Both the position numbers and the translations under genes were made by a program. DNA of 38,976 bases, from assembly GCF_029846175.1 (NCBI RefSeq), contig NZ_JARWAC010000012.1:1-38976 (forward strand). The letters run 5' to 3'. The DNA comes from Sphaerisporangium sp. TRM90804. GTDB taxonomy: Bacteria; Actinomycetota; Actinomycetes; Streptosporangiales; Streptosporangiaceae. The notes below the pieces were generated by a model. The model saw only the letters and a list, made by a program, of their open reading frames with translations, was not told where the DNA came from and ran no database searches. Below, piece by piece: positions 23,799 through 31,167 of this stretch. Within the stretch, counting starts at the first letter, position 1; each line of letters begins with the position of its first letter.

Positions 23799-24290
23799 AT
23801 GACGAACCGAAGGCTGCGCCCCGAACGCGCCTACGAACCCAAGGCCGTCGACGCGCTCGACCGGCGAATCATCGTCGAGATGCAGGCCGACGCCAGGGTG
23901 AGCTTCGCGGAGCTGGGCCGCAGGGTCGGCCTGTCGGCGCCGGCCGTGGCCGAGCGCGTGCAGAGGCTGGAGGAGACCGGCGTGATCACCGGCTACCACG
24001 CTGAGGTGAACCCGAGGGCGCTGGGATTCGTCATCACCGTCAACGTCCGGATCCGCCCGGCGATCCGCGAGCTGCCGCGCGTCGCCAAGATCGCCCAGGA
24101 GGTGCCGGAGGTCGTCGAGTGCCACCGGATGACCGGTGAGGACTGCTACTCGCTGACCCTGCACCTGCGCGCCGTCGAGGACCTGGAGCCCATCCTCGAC
24201 CGCTTCACCCCTTTCGGGCGCACCACGACGTCGATCCTGCAGTCCTCCCCGGTCCCGCGCCGCCCCCTGCCGCTGGAGATCGGCGAGTGA
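23799..24290 (+). CDS. Lrp/AsnC-family transcriptional regulator
   Basis: Regulator of 163 residues. An N-terminal helix-turn-helix covers about residues 16-65 (VDALDRRIIVEMQADARVSFAELGRRVGLSAPAVAERVQRLEETGVITGY), followed by the ligand-binding RAM/AsnC domain (VNVRIRPAIRELPRVAKIAQEVPEVVECHRMTGEDCYSLTLHLR). Family members sense an amino acid and oligomerise on DNA. Divergence from an EamA exporter suggests that it controls that gene. Its TGA overlaps the GTG at 24287, but the next gene more likely starts at 24338. Confidence 0.95.
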   Translation: MTNRRLRPERAYEPKAVDALDRRIIVEMQADARVSFAELGRRVGLSAPAVAERVQRLEETGVITGYHAEVNPRALGFVITVNVRIRPAIRELPRVAKIAQEVPEVVECHRMTGEDCYSLTLHLRAVEDLEPILDRFTPFGRTTTSILQSSPVPRRPLPLEIGE

Positions 24291-24337
24291 CCGGCGCGCG
24301 GCCCGGCTCCTGCCCGCCGAGAAGGAGCGCTGAACCC

Positions 24338-25228
24338 GTGACGATCGAGGAGATCCCCGTGTCGGGGCCGGAGGCCGGGCCGTACGCCGTCACCGTGGGG
24401 CCCGACGGCATGCTGTGGTTCACGCTGGTGCACCAGGGGGCGGTCGCGCGGTTCGACCCGGCCACCCGGGAGGTGGTGACCCACCCGGTCGGCGCCGGAT
24501 CCGGGCCGACGGTCATCACGAGCGGCCCCGACGGGGCGCTGTGGTTCACCCGGTACAAGGACCACCGCATCGGCCGCGTCACCACCGGCGGGCAGGTCAC
24601 GTCGTACGCGCTGCCGACCCCGGGCGCGGGGCCGTTCGGCATCGTGGCCGGGCCCGACGGGGCCCTGTGGTTCACCGAGTCGCCGGTCGACCGCATCGGC
24701 CGTGTCACCGTCGCCGGGACGGTCACCGAGTTCCCGCTCCCCGTCCCCGCGGCCTTCCCGTCGGCCATCGCCGCGGGCGGGGACGGCGGGCTGTGGTTCA
24801 CGATGAACGGGGCCGACGCGATCGGCAGGATCGGCACCGGCGGACAGGTGACGGTCCACCCGCTCCCGTTCCCCGGCTCGGCCCCGGTCGGCATGGCGGC
24901 GGCGCCGGACGGCGCGCTGTGGTTCACCGAGATCGGCGCGGGCCGCATCGGCCGCATCCGGCCGGACGGCGCGATCGAGGAGTTCACGCTGCCCGACCCC
25001 GCGTCCCGCCCGCACGCCGTCACGGTGGACGCGCACGGCGACTGCTGGTTCACCGAGTGGGCCGCCAACCGCGTCGGCCGGCTCACCCCCGCCGGCGACT
25101 ACCGCGGGTACGACCTGCCGACCCCGGCCTGCGAGCCGCACGGCATCACCGTCGGCCCCGACGGGGCGCTGTGGGTCGCCCTGGAGATCGGCGCGCTGGC
25201 CCGCCTGGAGGTCGGCCGCGGGGGCTGA
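24338..25228 (+). CDS. Virginiamycin B lyase (Vgb)-like beta-propeller
   Basis: Protein of 296 residues made of about seven ~42-residue blades, each with a GPDGALWFTE-type strand (for example near residues 30, 75, 116 and 200). This is the Vgb/streptogramin lyase fold; Vgb opens the ester bond of type B streptogramins and is about this length. The last two blades carry RPHAVTVDAHGDCWFTEW and CEPHGITVGPDGALWVALE, the regions of the two catalytic His residues in staphylococcal Vgb. GTG 24338 is chosen because AAGGAG is 10 bases upstream; GTG 24287 would overlap lrp. No signal peptide is seen. Many Vgb-fold proteins are not lyases, so resistance activity is only possible. Confidence 0.78.
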   Translation: MTIEEIPVSGPEAGPYAVTVGPDGMLWFTLVHQGAVARFDPATREVVTHPVGAGSGPTVITSGPDGALWFTRYKDHRIGRVTTGGQVTSYALPTPGAGPFGIVAGPDGALWFTESPVDRIGRVTVAGTVTEFPLPVPAAFPSAIAAGGDGGLWFTMNGADAIGRIGTGGQVTVHPLPFPGSAPVGMAAAPDGALWFTEIGAGRIGRIRPDGAIEEFTLPDPASRPHAVTVDAHGDCWFTEWAANRVGRLTPAGDYRGYDLPTPACEPHGITVGPDGALWVALEIGALARLEVGRGG

Positions 25229-25247
25229 CGCTCCTGGTGCGAAAGTG

Positions 25248-25276
25248 TTTACTTCCCGGACATATGGCGGCATACT
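25248..25276 (+). promoter_or_regulatory. Promoter of the lacI-type/sugar ABC operon
   Basis: TTTACT (25248-25253), 17 bases, CATACT (25271-25276): close to the housekeeping consensus and in AT-rich surroundings. Transcription would start near 25283, at the edge of operator 1. Confidence 0.65.
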
Positions 25277-25284
25277 CGGGGGCC

Positions 25285-25298
25285 TGTAAGCGCTTCCA
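25285..25298. promoter_or_regulatory. LacI-family operator 1
   Basis: TGTAAGCGCTTCCA, containing the LacI/CcpA-type palindromic core AAGCGCTT with central CG. It overlaps the expected transcription start, and its sequence is the exact reverse complement of operator 2. Confidence 0.8.
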
Positions 25299-25316
25299 CC
25301 GGCTTCCGGCCGTGGA

Positions 25317-25330
25317 TGGAAGCGCTTACA
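25317..25330. promoter_or_regulatory. LacI-family operator 2
   Basis: TGGAAGCGCTTACA, the exact reverse complement of operator 1, with centres 32 bp (about three turns) apart. It ends 14 bases before ATG 25345. Cooperative binding of two dimers or one tetramer is plausible. Confidence 0.8.
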
Positions 25331-25344
25331 TGCGGAGGAGGGTG

Positions 25345-26388
25345 ATGGACGAGCGTGCCGACGCGCAGGCCGGCGGGGTGACCATCTACGAGGTCGCCCA
25401 GCGGGCCGGGGTCTCGATCGCCACCGTGTCCCGCACGCTGCGCGGCACCGGGCCGGTGGCCGGGGCGACCCGCGAGAAGGTGCTGCGCGCCGTCGAGGAG
25501 CTCCGCTTCACCCCCAGCAGGGCGGGCGTGAGCCTGGCCGAGGGCCGGCACGCCGCCAACGGCATCGTCTTCCCCAACCTGTCGGGCCCGTACTTCGCCG
25601 AGGTCCTCATCGGCTACGAGGAGGTCACCTCGGAGCTGGGCCGCTCGGTCGTCATCCTGTCCACCAAGGGCCGCGAGCCGACGCCCCGGGGCACCGACGC
25701 GATCAGGGACGCCGTGCGCGAGCTGGCCGGCCGGGTGGACGGCCTGGTGGTCTTCGGCAGCACCGTCCCCGGCGACGTGGTGGAGGAGCTGGTCGCCTCG
25801 CGGCTGCCGCTGGTGCTCATCTCCCACGCGCCGATGCCGGGCGCGGTCACGCTGCGCAGCGAGAACACCGCCTCGGCCCGCGCGCTGGCCCACCACCTGC
25901 TCGGCCACGGCCACGCCGAGTTCGCCTTCCTCGGCGCGCCCTACGCCACGGGCGACGACGTCGACCTGCGTTGGCAGGGCGTCCGCGAGGTGCTCGGGGA
26001 CGCCGTCCAGCCGGTGCTGACCGCCGAGTACACCGTCGAGAGCGGCTACCAGGCCGCGCTGCGGCTGCTGCGGGGCGCAGGCAGGCCGCGGGCCGTCATC
26101 TGCTCCGACGACGAGGTCGCGCTGGGCACGATCCTGGCCGCCGAGGAGCTGGGCCTGTCGGTGCCGCACGACGTGGCCGTCACCGGGTGGGACGACATCA
26201 TGGCCGCCCGCCACGCCCGGCCCGCCCTGACCACGGTGCGCCAGCCGATGCGCGAACTCGGCGCCCGCGCCGCCCGCGCCCTGGACGCGCTGATCGCCGG
26301 GCTGGGCGTCGAAGACGCCCACCGCACCCTCGACACCGAACTGATCGTCCGCGGCAGTTGCGGGCCGCACCCCCCAGGAGGTCATTGA
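25345..26388 (+). CDS. LacI-family transcriptional repressor
   Basis: Repressor of 347 residues. The helix-turn-helix and hinge are at about residues 12-60 (VTIYEVAQRAGVSIATVSRTLRG, then AVEELRFTPSRAGVSLAEGR), and a periplasmic-binding-protein-like sensor domain follows (GIVFPNLSGPYFAEVLIGYEE; CSDDEVALGTILAAEELG; VAVTGWDDIMAARHARPALTTVRQPMRELG). It probably represses its own operon by binding the two AAGCGCTT sites and releases on an imported sugar. ATG 25345 has GGAGGAGG upstream; the ATG at 25330 lies within operator 2 and is less likely. The next gene begins 1 base after its stop. Confidence 0.96.
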   Translation: MDERADAQAGGVTIYEVAQRAGVSIATVSRTLRGTGPVAGATREKVLRAVEELRFTPSRAGVSLAEGRHAANGIVFPNLSGPYFAEVLIGYEEVTSELGRSVVILSTKGREPTPRGTDAIRDAVRELAGRVDGLVVFGSTVPGDVVEELVASRLPLVLISHAPMPGAVTLRSENTASARALAHHLLGHGHAEFAFLGAPYATGDDVDLRWQGVREVLGDAVQPVLTAEYTVESGYQAALRLLRGAGRPRAVICSDDEVALGTILAAEELGLSVPHDVAVTGWDDIMAARHARPALTTVRQPMRELGARAARALDALIAGLGVEDAHRTLDTELIVRGSCGPHPPGGH

Positions 26389-26389
26389 G

Positions 26390-27658
26390 TTGAAGCGATA
26401 CACCACCGGCTCCCTCGCCCTGCTCACCGCCGGTCTCGTCGCGCTGGCCGGGTGCGGGCGCGCGTCCGACGGCGGCGCCGCCGAGGCGCCGAAGGACGTC
26501 GACACCAGCGCCGCGGCGACCGGCACCCTGTCGGTCTGGGCGATGGGCACCGAGGGCGAGGCCCTCGCGTCCTTCGCCAAGCAGTTCGAGACGGCCAACC
26601 CCGGCATCAAGGTCACGGTGACGCCCGTCGGCTGGGACGTCGCCCACGACAAGATCACCGCGTCGATCGCGGGCCGCAGCACCCCGGACGTCAGCATGAT
26701 CGGCTCCACCTGGATGGGCGAGCTGGCCAAGTCCGGCGCCGTCGACCCGACCCCGGGCAACGTCATCGACAAGGCCGCGTTCTTCCCCAGCGCGTGGGGG
26801 ACCGTCGAGGTGGACGGCACCGCCTACGGCGTCCCGTGGTACGTCGAGACCCGCGTGCTCTACTACCGCAAGGACCTGGCCGACAAGGCGGGCGTCGCCC
26901 CGCCGGCCACCTGGGACGAGACCAAGACCTTCGTCAAGGCCCTGCAGAAGGCCGGCGCGGAGCAGGGCATGCAGCTCAACTACACCGTCGGCTCATGGCA
27001 GGAGATCCTGCCGCTGGTCTGGCAGCAGGGCGGCTCGATCACCGGCGCCGACGGCAAGTGGACCTTCGACACCCCCGAGCTGGTCAAGGCGCTGGAGGTG
27101 CAGCGGTCGTACTTCGAGGAGGGGCTGGCCTCCAACAAGGTCGACCCCGCGTCGTTCCCGGCCAGCTTCTTCAAGGGCGACGTCGGCGCGTACTACTCGG
27201 GCCCGTGGATGATCGCCGGGATGGAGAAGGACGGCGGCCCCGGCTTCGCGGAGAAGTTCGGCGTCGCGCCCTACCCCAAGGGCAGCGCGAGCGGCACCAG
27301 CTTCATCGGCGGCAGCGACCTGGTGGTCTTCAAGGACTCCGCCAACCGGGACGCCGCCTGGAAGTTCGTCCGCTGGCTCAGCGAGCCGGCGACGCAGGCC
27401 AAGTGGTACAGCGCGGTCAAGGCGCTGCCGAGCGTCCAGGCCGCCTGGGAGCTGCCCGAGGTGTCCGCCGACGAGCGCGTCGCCGTCTTCGGCGAGCAGC
27501 TCAAGGACGCCAAGACCCCGCCCCCCTTCCCCACCTGGGACCAGATCTCCAAGGCGATCGACCAGGAGGTCGAGAAGGTCGCCCTCGGCAAGACGTCACC
27601 CAAGGACGCCGCCAAGGCGATCCAGGCGCAGGCCGACGCGGTCGGCACCGGCCTCTGA
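26390..27658 (+). CDS. ABC-transporter sugar-binding lipoprotein
   Basis: Family 1 extracellular solute-binding protein of 422 residues that captures an oligosaccharide outside the membrane and delivers it to the permeases. It has a lipoprotein signal MKRYTTGSLALLTAGLVALAGC with the lipid-modified Cys at 22. The mature domain begins TGTLSVWAMGTEGEALASFAKQFE, with later signatures DVSMIGSTWMGELAKSGA and YSGPWMIAGME. The start is TTG 26390, with AGGAGG 7 bases upstream, so a GTG/ATG-only gene finder would shorten it and lose the signal peptide. The ligand is unknown; the neighbouring hydrolases suggest a beta-glycan fragment. Confidence 0.95.
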   Translation: MKRYTTGSLALLTAGLVALAGCGRASDGGAAEAPKDVDTSAAATGTLSVWAMGTEGEALASFAKQFETANPGIKVTVTPVGWDVAHDKITASIAGRSTPDVSMIGSTWMGELAKSGAVDPTPGNVIDKAAFFPSAWGTVEVDGTAYGVPWYVETRVLYYRKDLADKAGVAPPATWDETKTFVKALQKAGAEQGMQLNYTVGSWQEILPLVWQQGGSITGADGKWTFDTPELVKALEVQRSYFEEGLASNKVDPASFPASFFKGDVGAYYSGPWMIAGMEKDGGPGFAEKFGVAPYPKGSASGTSFIGGSDLVVFKDSANRDAAWKFVRWLSEPATQAKWYSAVKALPSVQAAWELPEVSADERVAVFGEQLKDAKTPPPFPTWDQISKAIDQEVEKVALGKTSPKDAAKAIQAQADAVGTGL

Positions 27659-28605
27659 TGGCCGTCCAGACCCCCGCCCGGGCGCCCGCCGACCGGCGCG
27701 GCGCCCGGCCCCGGGGGCGCGCGGCGCCGCGCCCGCCGGGGAAGGCGGGCAAGGCCTGGCTGTTCTCGACCCCGTTCCTGCTGGTGTTCGGGCTGATGTA
27801 CGCGATGCCGCTGATCGCCGGGCTGGTCATGGGCTTCACCGACATGCGCAGCACCGACGTCCGCAACCCGCTGGCGGTGAACTTCGTCGGCCTGGAGAAC
27901 TACGAGCGCCTGTTCCAGGACGAGGCCATGCGCAGAGCGGCGACCAACACGCTGTTCTTCGTGGTGACCACCACGCCGTTGACGATCGCGGCGGGCCTGG
28001 CCGCGGCCATGCTGCTGGACTCCGGGATCACCCGGTTGCGCACGTTCTTCCGCCTCGGCTACTACCTGCCGTACGTCACCAGCATCATCGGCATCGCGGT
28101 CGCCTGGCGGCTGCTGCTCGACCCGCAGGCCGGCCTGGTCAACGACCTGCTCAGGACGGTCGGGATCGACGGCCCCGCCTGGCTGCTGGACGAGCGGACG
28201 GCCCTGCCCTCGCTGGTCCTGATGACGGCGTGGCGCAACTTCGGCTTCGACATGGTGGTGTTCCTCGCCGCGCTGCAGAGCGTCCCGCGCGAGCTGTACG
28301 AGGCGGCGCAGGTCGACGGCGCGGGGACGTGGGCCCGGTTCCGCCGGATCACCGTGCCGATGCTGCGGCCCGCCCTGCTGTTCTGCGGCGTCTACAGCGC
28401 GGCCGGCTTCCTGCAGTTCCTGGAGGAGCCGCTGGTGATGACCAGGGGAGGCCCGCTCAACTCGACGCTGTCGGCGTCGCTGGCCATCTACAACCAGTTC
28501 GGCTTCGGCAACTACGGCTACGGGGCCGCCGCCGCGACCGTGCTGTTCACCGTCATCGCCGCGTTCTCGTTCGCGCAGTTCCGATGGCTACGCCCCCGCA
28601 CCTGA
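27658..28605 (+). CDS. Sugar ABC transporter permease, MalF type
   Basis: Permease of 315 residues with about six membrane segments. The cytoplasmic EAA loop, which contacts the ATPase, is ELYEAAQVDGAGTWARFRRITVPML. The basic, Pro-rich N-terminus of about 35 residues is cytoplasmic. Its ATG overlaps the previous stop by one base (TGATG at 27656-27660), so it is coupled to the binding protein. No ATP-binding subunit is encoded in the operon; actinobacteria usually share one MsiK-type ATPase among many such systems, and that is the likely partner here. Confidence 0.96.
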   Translation: MAVQTPARAPADRRGARPRGRAAPRPPGKAGKAWLFSTPFLLVFGLMYAMPLIAGLVMGFTDMRSTDVRNPLAVNFVGLENYERLFQDEAMRRAATNTLFFVVTTTPLTIAAGLAAAMLLDSGITRLRTFFRLGYYLPYVTSIIGIAVAWRLLLDPQAGLVNDLLRTVGIDGPAWLLDERTALPSLVLMTAWRNFGFDMVVFLAALQSVPRELYEAAQVDGAGTWARFRRITVPMLRPALLFCGVYSAAGFLQFLEEPLVMTRGGPLNSTLSASLAIYNQFGFGNYGYGAAAATVLFTVIAAFSFAQFRWLRPRT

Positions 28606-28657
28606 CAGGAGGCCCGGCAGTGATCCGCTACGACACCCCCCGGCCCGGGAGGCGACC

Positions 28658-29497
28658 ATGGTCACCGGCCGAATGAGAGGCCGCGTGAGAGTCCGCACCG
28701 CCGTGCTGTACACGGCTCTCACGGTGGGGCTGGTCGCCGTCGCCGGCCCGTTCCTGTGGACCGTGCTCGGCTCCTTCAAGCCCGACGCGGAGATCCGGCG
28801 CGACCCGCCCACCTTCCTGCCCGCCGAGTGGATCGGCGGCAACTACGCGGCGCTGTTCGAGCGCATGGACGTCGTCACCGTGACGATCAACAGCGTCGTC
28901 GTGGCGTCGGTGGTGGTCGCCTCCAACCTGCTGTTCTGCTCGCTGGTCGCCTACGCGCTCACCAAGCTGGACTTCGCGGGCGGGCGGCTGGTCTTCGGGC
29001 TGGTGCTGCTGCAGATGATGGTGCCCGGCATCGTCCTGCTCATCCCGCAGTTCGTCACCATCGCCAGCTTGAACCTGGCCGACACCTACGCGGGCATCGT
29101 GCTGCCCGGCCTGGTCACCCCGCTGGGCGTCTTCATGATGCGGCAGTTCATGGCCGACATCCCCGACGAGCTGGTGCAGGCCGCGCGCGTCGACGGCTCG
29201 GGCGAGTTCCGCATCTTCTTCCAGATCGTCATGCCGCTGTGCAAGCCCGTGCTGGCGACGCTGGGCCTCATCACCTTCATGGGCTCGTGGAACGCGTTCC
29301 TCTGGCCCGCCGTCGTCGCCCAGCACAAGGAGATGTACACCCTGCCCGTCGCGCTCGCCAGCCTGTCGGGGCGCGACAGCGTCCACTACGGGATGCTGCT
29401 CGCCGGCGTGGTCGTCGTCATCACGCCTGTCCTGCTGTTGTTCGTCGCCCTGCAGCGCTACTTCGTCCAGGGCGTGGCGACGGCCGGCCTCAAATGA
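28658..29497 (+). CDS. Sugar ABC transporter permease, MalG type
   Basis: Permease of 279 residues with about six membrane segments. The EAA loop is ELVQAARVDGSGEFRIFFQIVMPLCKP, and the C-terminus ends RYFVQGVATAGLK, the GAxKG-like end common in MalG relatives. It pairs with the MalF-type protein to form the channel. ATG 28658 has GGGAGG 6 bases upstream. The 52 bases between the permeases contain a second GGAGG near a GTG at 28620 in another frame, which appears unused. Confidence 0.96.
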   Translation: MVTGRMRGRVRVRTAVLYTALTVGLVAVAGPFLWTVLGSFKPDAEIRRDPPTFLPAEWIGGNYAALFERMDVVTVTINSVVVASVVVASNLLFCSLVAYALTKLDFAGGRLVFGLVLLQMMVPGIVLLIPQFVTIASLNLADTYAGIVLPGLVTPLGVFMMRQFMADIPDELVQAARVDGSGEFRIFFQIVMPLCKPVLATLGLITFMGSWNAFLWPAVVAQHKEMYTLPVALASLSGRDSVHYGMLLAGVVVVITPVLLLFVALQRYFVQGVATAGLK

Positions 29498-29554
29498 GCC
29501 CGCGCCCGGCGCCCCCCGCCCACCCCCCGACCGCCCGCGCCACTGGAGGCAGCC

Positions 29555-31087
29555 TTGCGTAGAACCGTTCTCACCTGGGCGCTGGCCCTCGGCCTCGCCG
29601 CGACGCCGGCCGCCGCGGCGGCCGGCACGGAGCCGTCCCGCACCGAGCCGTCCCGCACCGCCGTGCTGCGGGCCTACGCCGCCGACACCTGGCGCTCGAT
29701 GGCGGCCATGGTCGAGCCGCGCACCGGGATGCCGTCCGACAAGGTCTCCGGCGACCTGCGCACCCGGGCGAAGGTCACCTCGCCCACCAACGTGGGCACC
29801 TACCTGTGGAGCACGCTCACCGCCCGCGACCTGAAGCTGATCGGCCAGGCCGAGACGACCGTGCGGGTCGCCAGGGCGCTGGCGGCGCTCGACCGCCTGG
29901 AGCACGACACCGCCACCGGCCTGTACTACAACTGGTACGACCCCGCGACGCTCCAGATCGTGCGCACCTGGCCCGACAGCGGCGACCCGGTGCGGCCCTT
30001 CGTGTCCAGCGTCGACAACGCCTGGCTCGCCGTCGCGCTGATGATGGTGAAGAACGCCCTGCCCGGGCAGGCCGCCAAGGCCGGGCGCATCCTGTCGGCG
30101 ATGGACTTCAGCGCCTTCTACGACCCCGACGGCCAGCCCGACGCCGGCACCGGCCTCATGACCGGCGGCTACTGGCCCGAGAAGCCCGAGGGCTGCTCCC
30201 AGGAGACCGACTACGCGGGCACCGGCACCACGGTGTACTCCACCTGCCACCGCTACGGCGCCATGTCCGAGACCCGCATCGTCACCTACGTCGCCGTCGC
30301 GCTGGCCCAGGTGCCGGCCAACCACTACTTCGGCCTGTGGCGCACCTTCCCCGACACCTGCGACTGGGGATGGGCCGACCAGAAGCCGCAGGGCACCTGG
30401 CAGACCTTCCAGGGCGTCCGCGTCTTCGAGGGCACCTACGGCTACCGCGGCATGCGGTACGTCCCCACCTGGGGCGGCAGCATGTTCGAGGCGCTGATGG
30501 CCAACCTGATGGTCCCCGAGGAGACCTGGGGCGCGAAGAGCTGGGGCCGCAACCACCCGGTGCACGTGGCGGCGCAGATCGAGCACGGGCTGCGCGAGGC
30601 GAAGTACGGCTACTGGGGCTTCTCGCCGTCCAACAACCCCGCCGGCGGCTACCGCGAGTACGGCGTCGACCCGCTCGGCATGGACACCGACGGTTACACC
30701 TCCGACCAGGAGCGCACCTCGACCGACCCCGGCTACGGCGACTGCCGGCCCGCCAAGCCCGAGCCCGAGCGCTACGGGGACGGCGTGGTGACGCCGCACG
30801 CCTCCTTCCTGGCCCTGCGGTACGCGCCCGGCGCGGCGCTGGACAACCTGGCCAGGCTGAAGGCCGGCTTCGACGCCTACGGGCCCGGCGGCTTCTACGA
30901 CGCCGTGGCCGTGCGCAGCGGGCAGGTGTCCAAGGAGTACCTGGCGCTCGACCAGGGGATGGTCATGGGCGCGCTCGGCAACGCCCTGGCCCGCGACAAC
31001 CTGCGCCGCTACTTCACGCCGGGAGGTCCCGAGCGCCTGCTGAAGCCCGTGCTCGGGCTGGAGGAGTGGGACGCCCGGCTCCGCTGA
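29555..31087 (+). CDS. Secreted PF10091 (glucoamylase/GH144-like) glycoside hydrolase
   Basis: Exported protein of 510 residues. The Sec signal is MRRTVLTWALALGLAATPAAAAAG, cut around residues 22-24. The rest is an alpha-helical (alpha/alpha)6-type enzyme matching the PF10091 'glucoamylase' family: SSVDNAWLAVALMMVKNAL near residue 150, WGGSMFEALMANLMVPEETWG near 307 and KYGYWGFSPSNNPAGGYREYG near 350. The family includes GH144 endo-beta-1,2-glucanases and several unassigned groups. TTG 29555 is the start, with GGAGG 5 bases before it. It follows the permease gene by 57 bases and probably supplies the transporter with oligosaccharides; the polymer is unknown. Confidence 0.82.
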   Translation: MRRTVLTWALALGLAATPAAAAAGTEPSRTEPSRTAVLRAYAADTWRSMAAMVEPRTGMPSDKVSGDLRTRAKVTSPTNVGTYLWSTLTARDLKLIGQAETTVRVARALAALDRLEHDTATGLYYNWYDPATLQIVRTWPDSGDPVRPFVSSVDNAWLAVALMMVKNALPGQAAKAGRILSAMDFSAFYDPDGQPDAGTGLMTGGYWPEKPEGCSQETDYAGTGTTVYSTCHRYGAMSETRIVTYVAVALAQVPANHYFGLWRTFPDTCDWGWADQKPQGTWQTFQGVRVFEGTYGYRGMRYVPTWGGSMFEALMANLMVPEETWGAKSWGRNHPVHVAAQIEHGLREAKYGYWGFSPSNNPAGGYREYGVDPLGMDTDGYTSDQERTSTDPGYGDCRPAKPEPERYGDGVVTPHASFLALRYAPGAALDNLARLKAGFDAYGPGGFYDAVAVRSGQVSKEYLALDQGMVMGALGNALARDNLRRYFTPGGPERLLKPVLGLEEWDARLR

Positions 31088-31092
31088 CTCCA

Positions 31093-31126
31093 CGGGCGCC
31101 GCGCGGCCGCGGCCGCGCGGCGCCCG
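31093..31126. repeat. Perfect 34-bp GC palindrome between hydrolase genes
   Basis: Every base from 31093 to 31126 pairs with its mirror position around the centre at 31109/31110; the arms are only G and C. It lies 6 bases after the stop of the PF10091 gene and 42 before the GH39-like gene. In RNA it would form a very strong hairpin that may lower or separate expression of the last gene. Confidence 0.85.
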
Positions 31127-31167
31127 CGGGCGACACGACCCACCACGAGCATCGGGGAGAAGAGCAC

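Noticed and set aside
23760..23800. An extra small gene in the EamA/lrp gap
   Set aside because: Only 32 bases lie between the divergent starts.
28628..31093. 821-aa open frame on the minus strand opposite the permease and PF10091 genes
   Set aside because: Low-complexity shadow; the plus strand has clear family motifs throughout.
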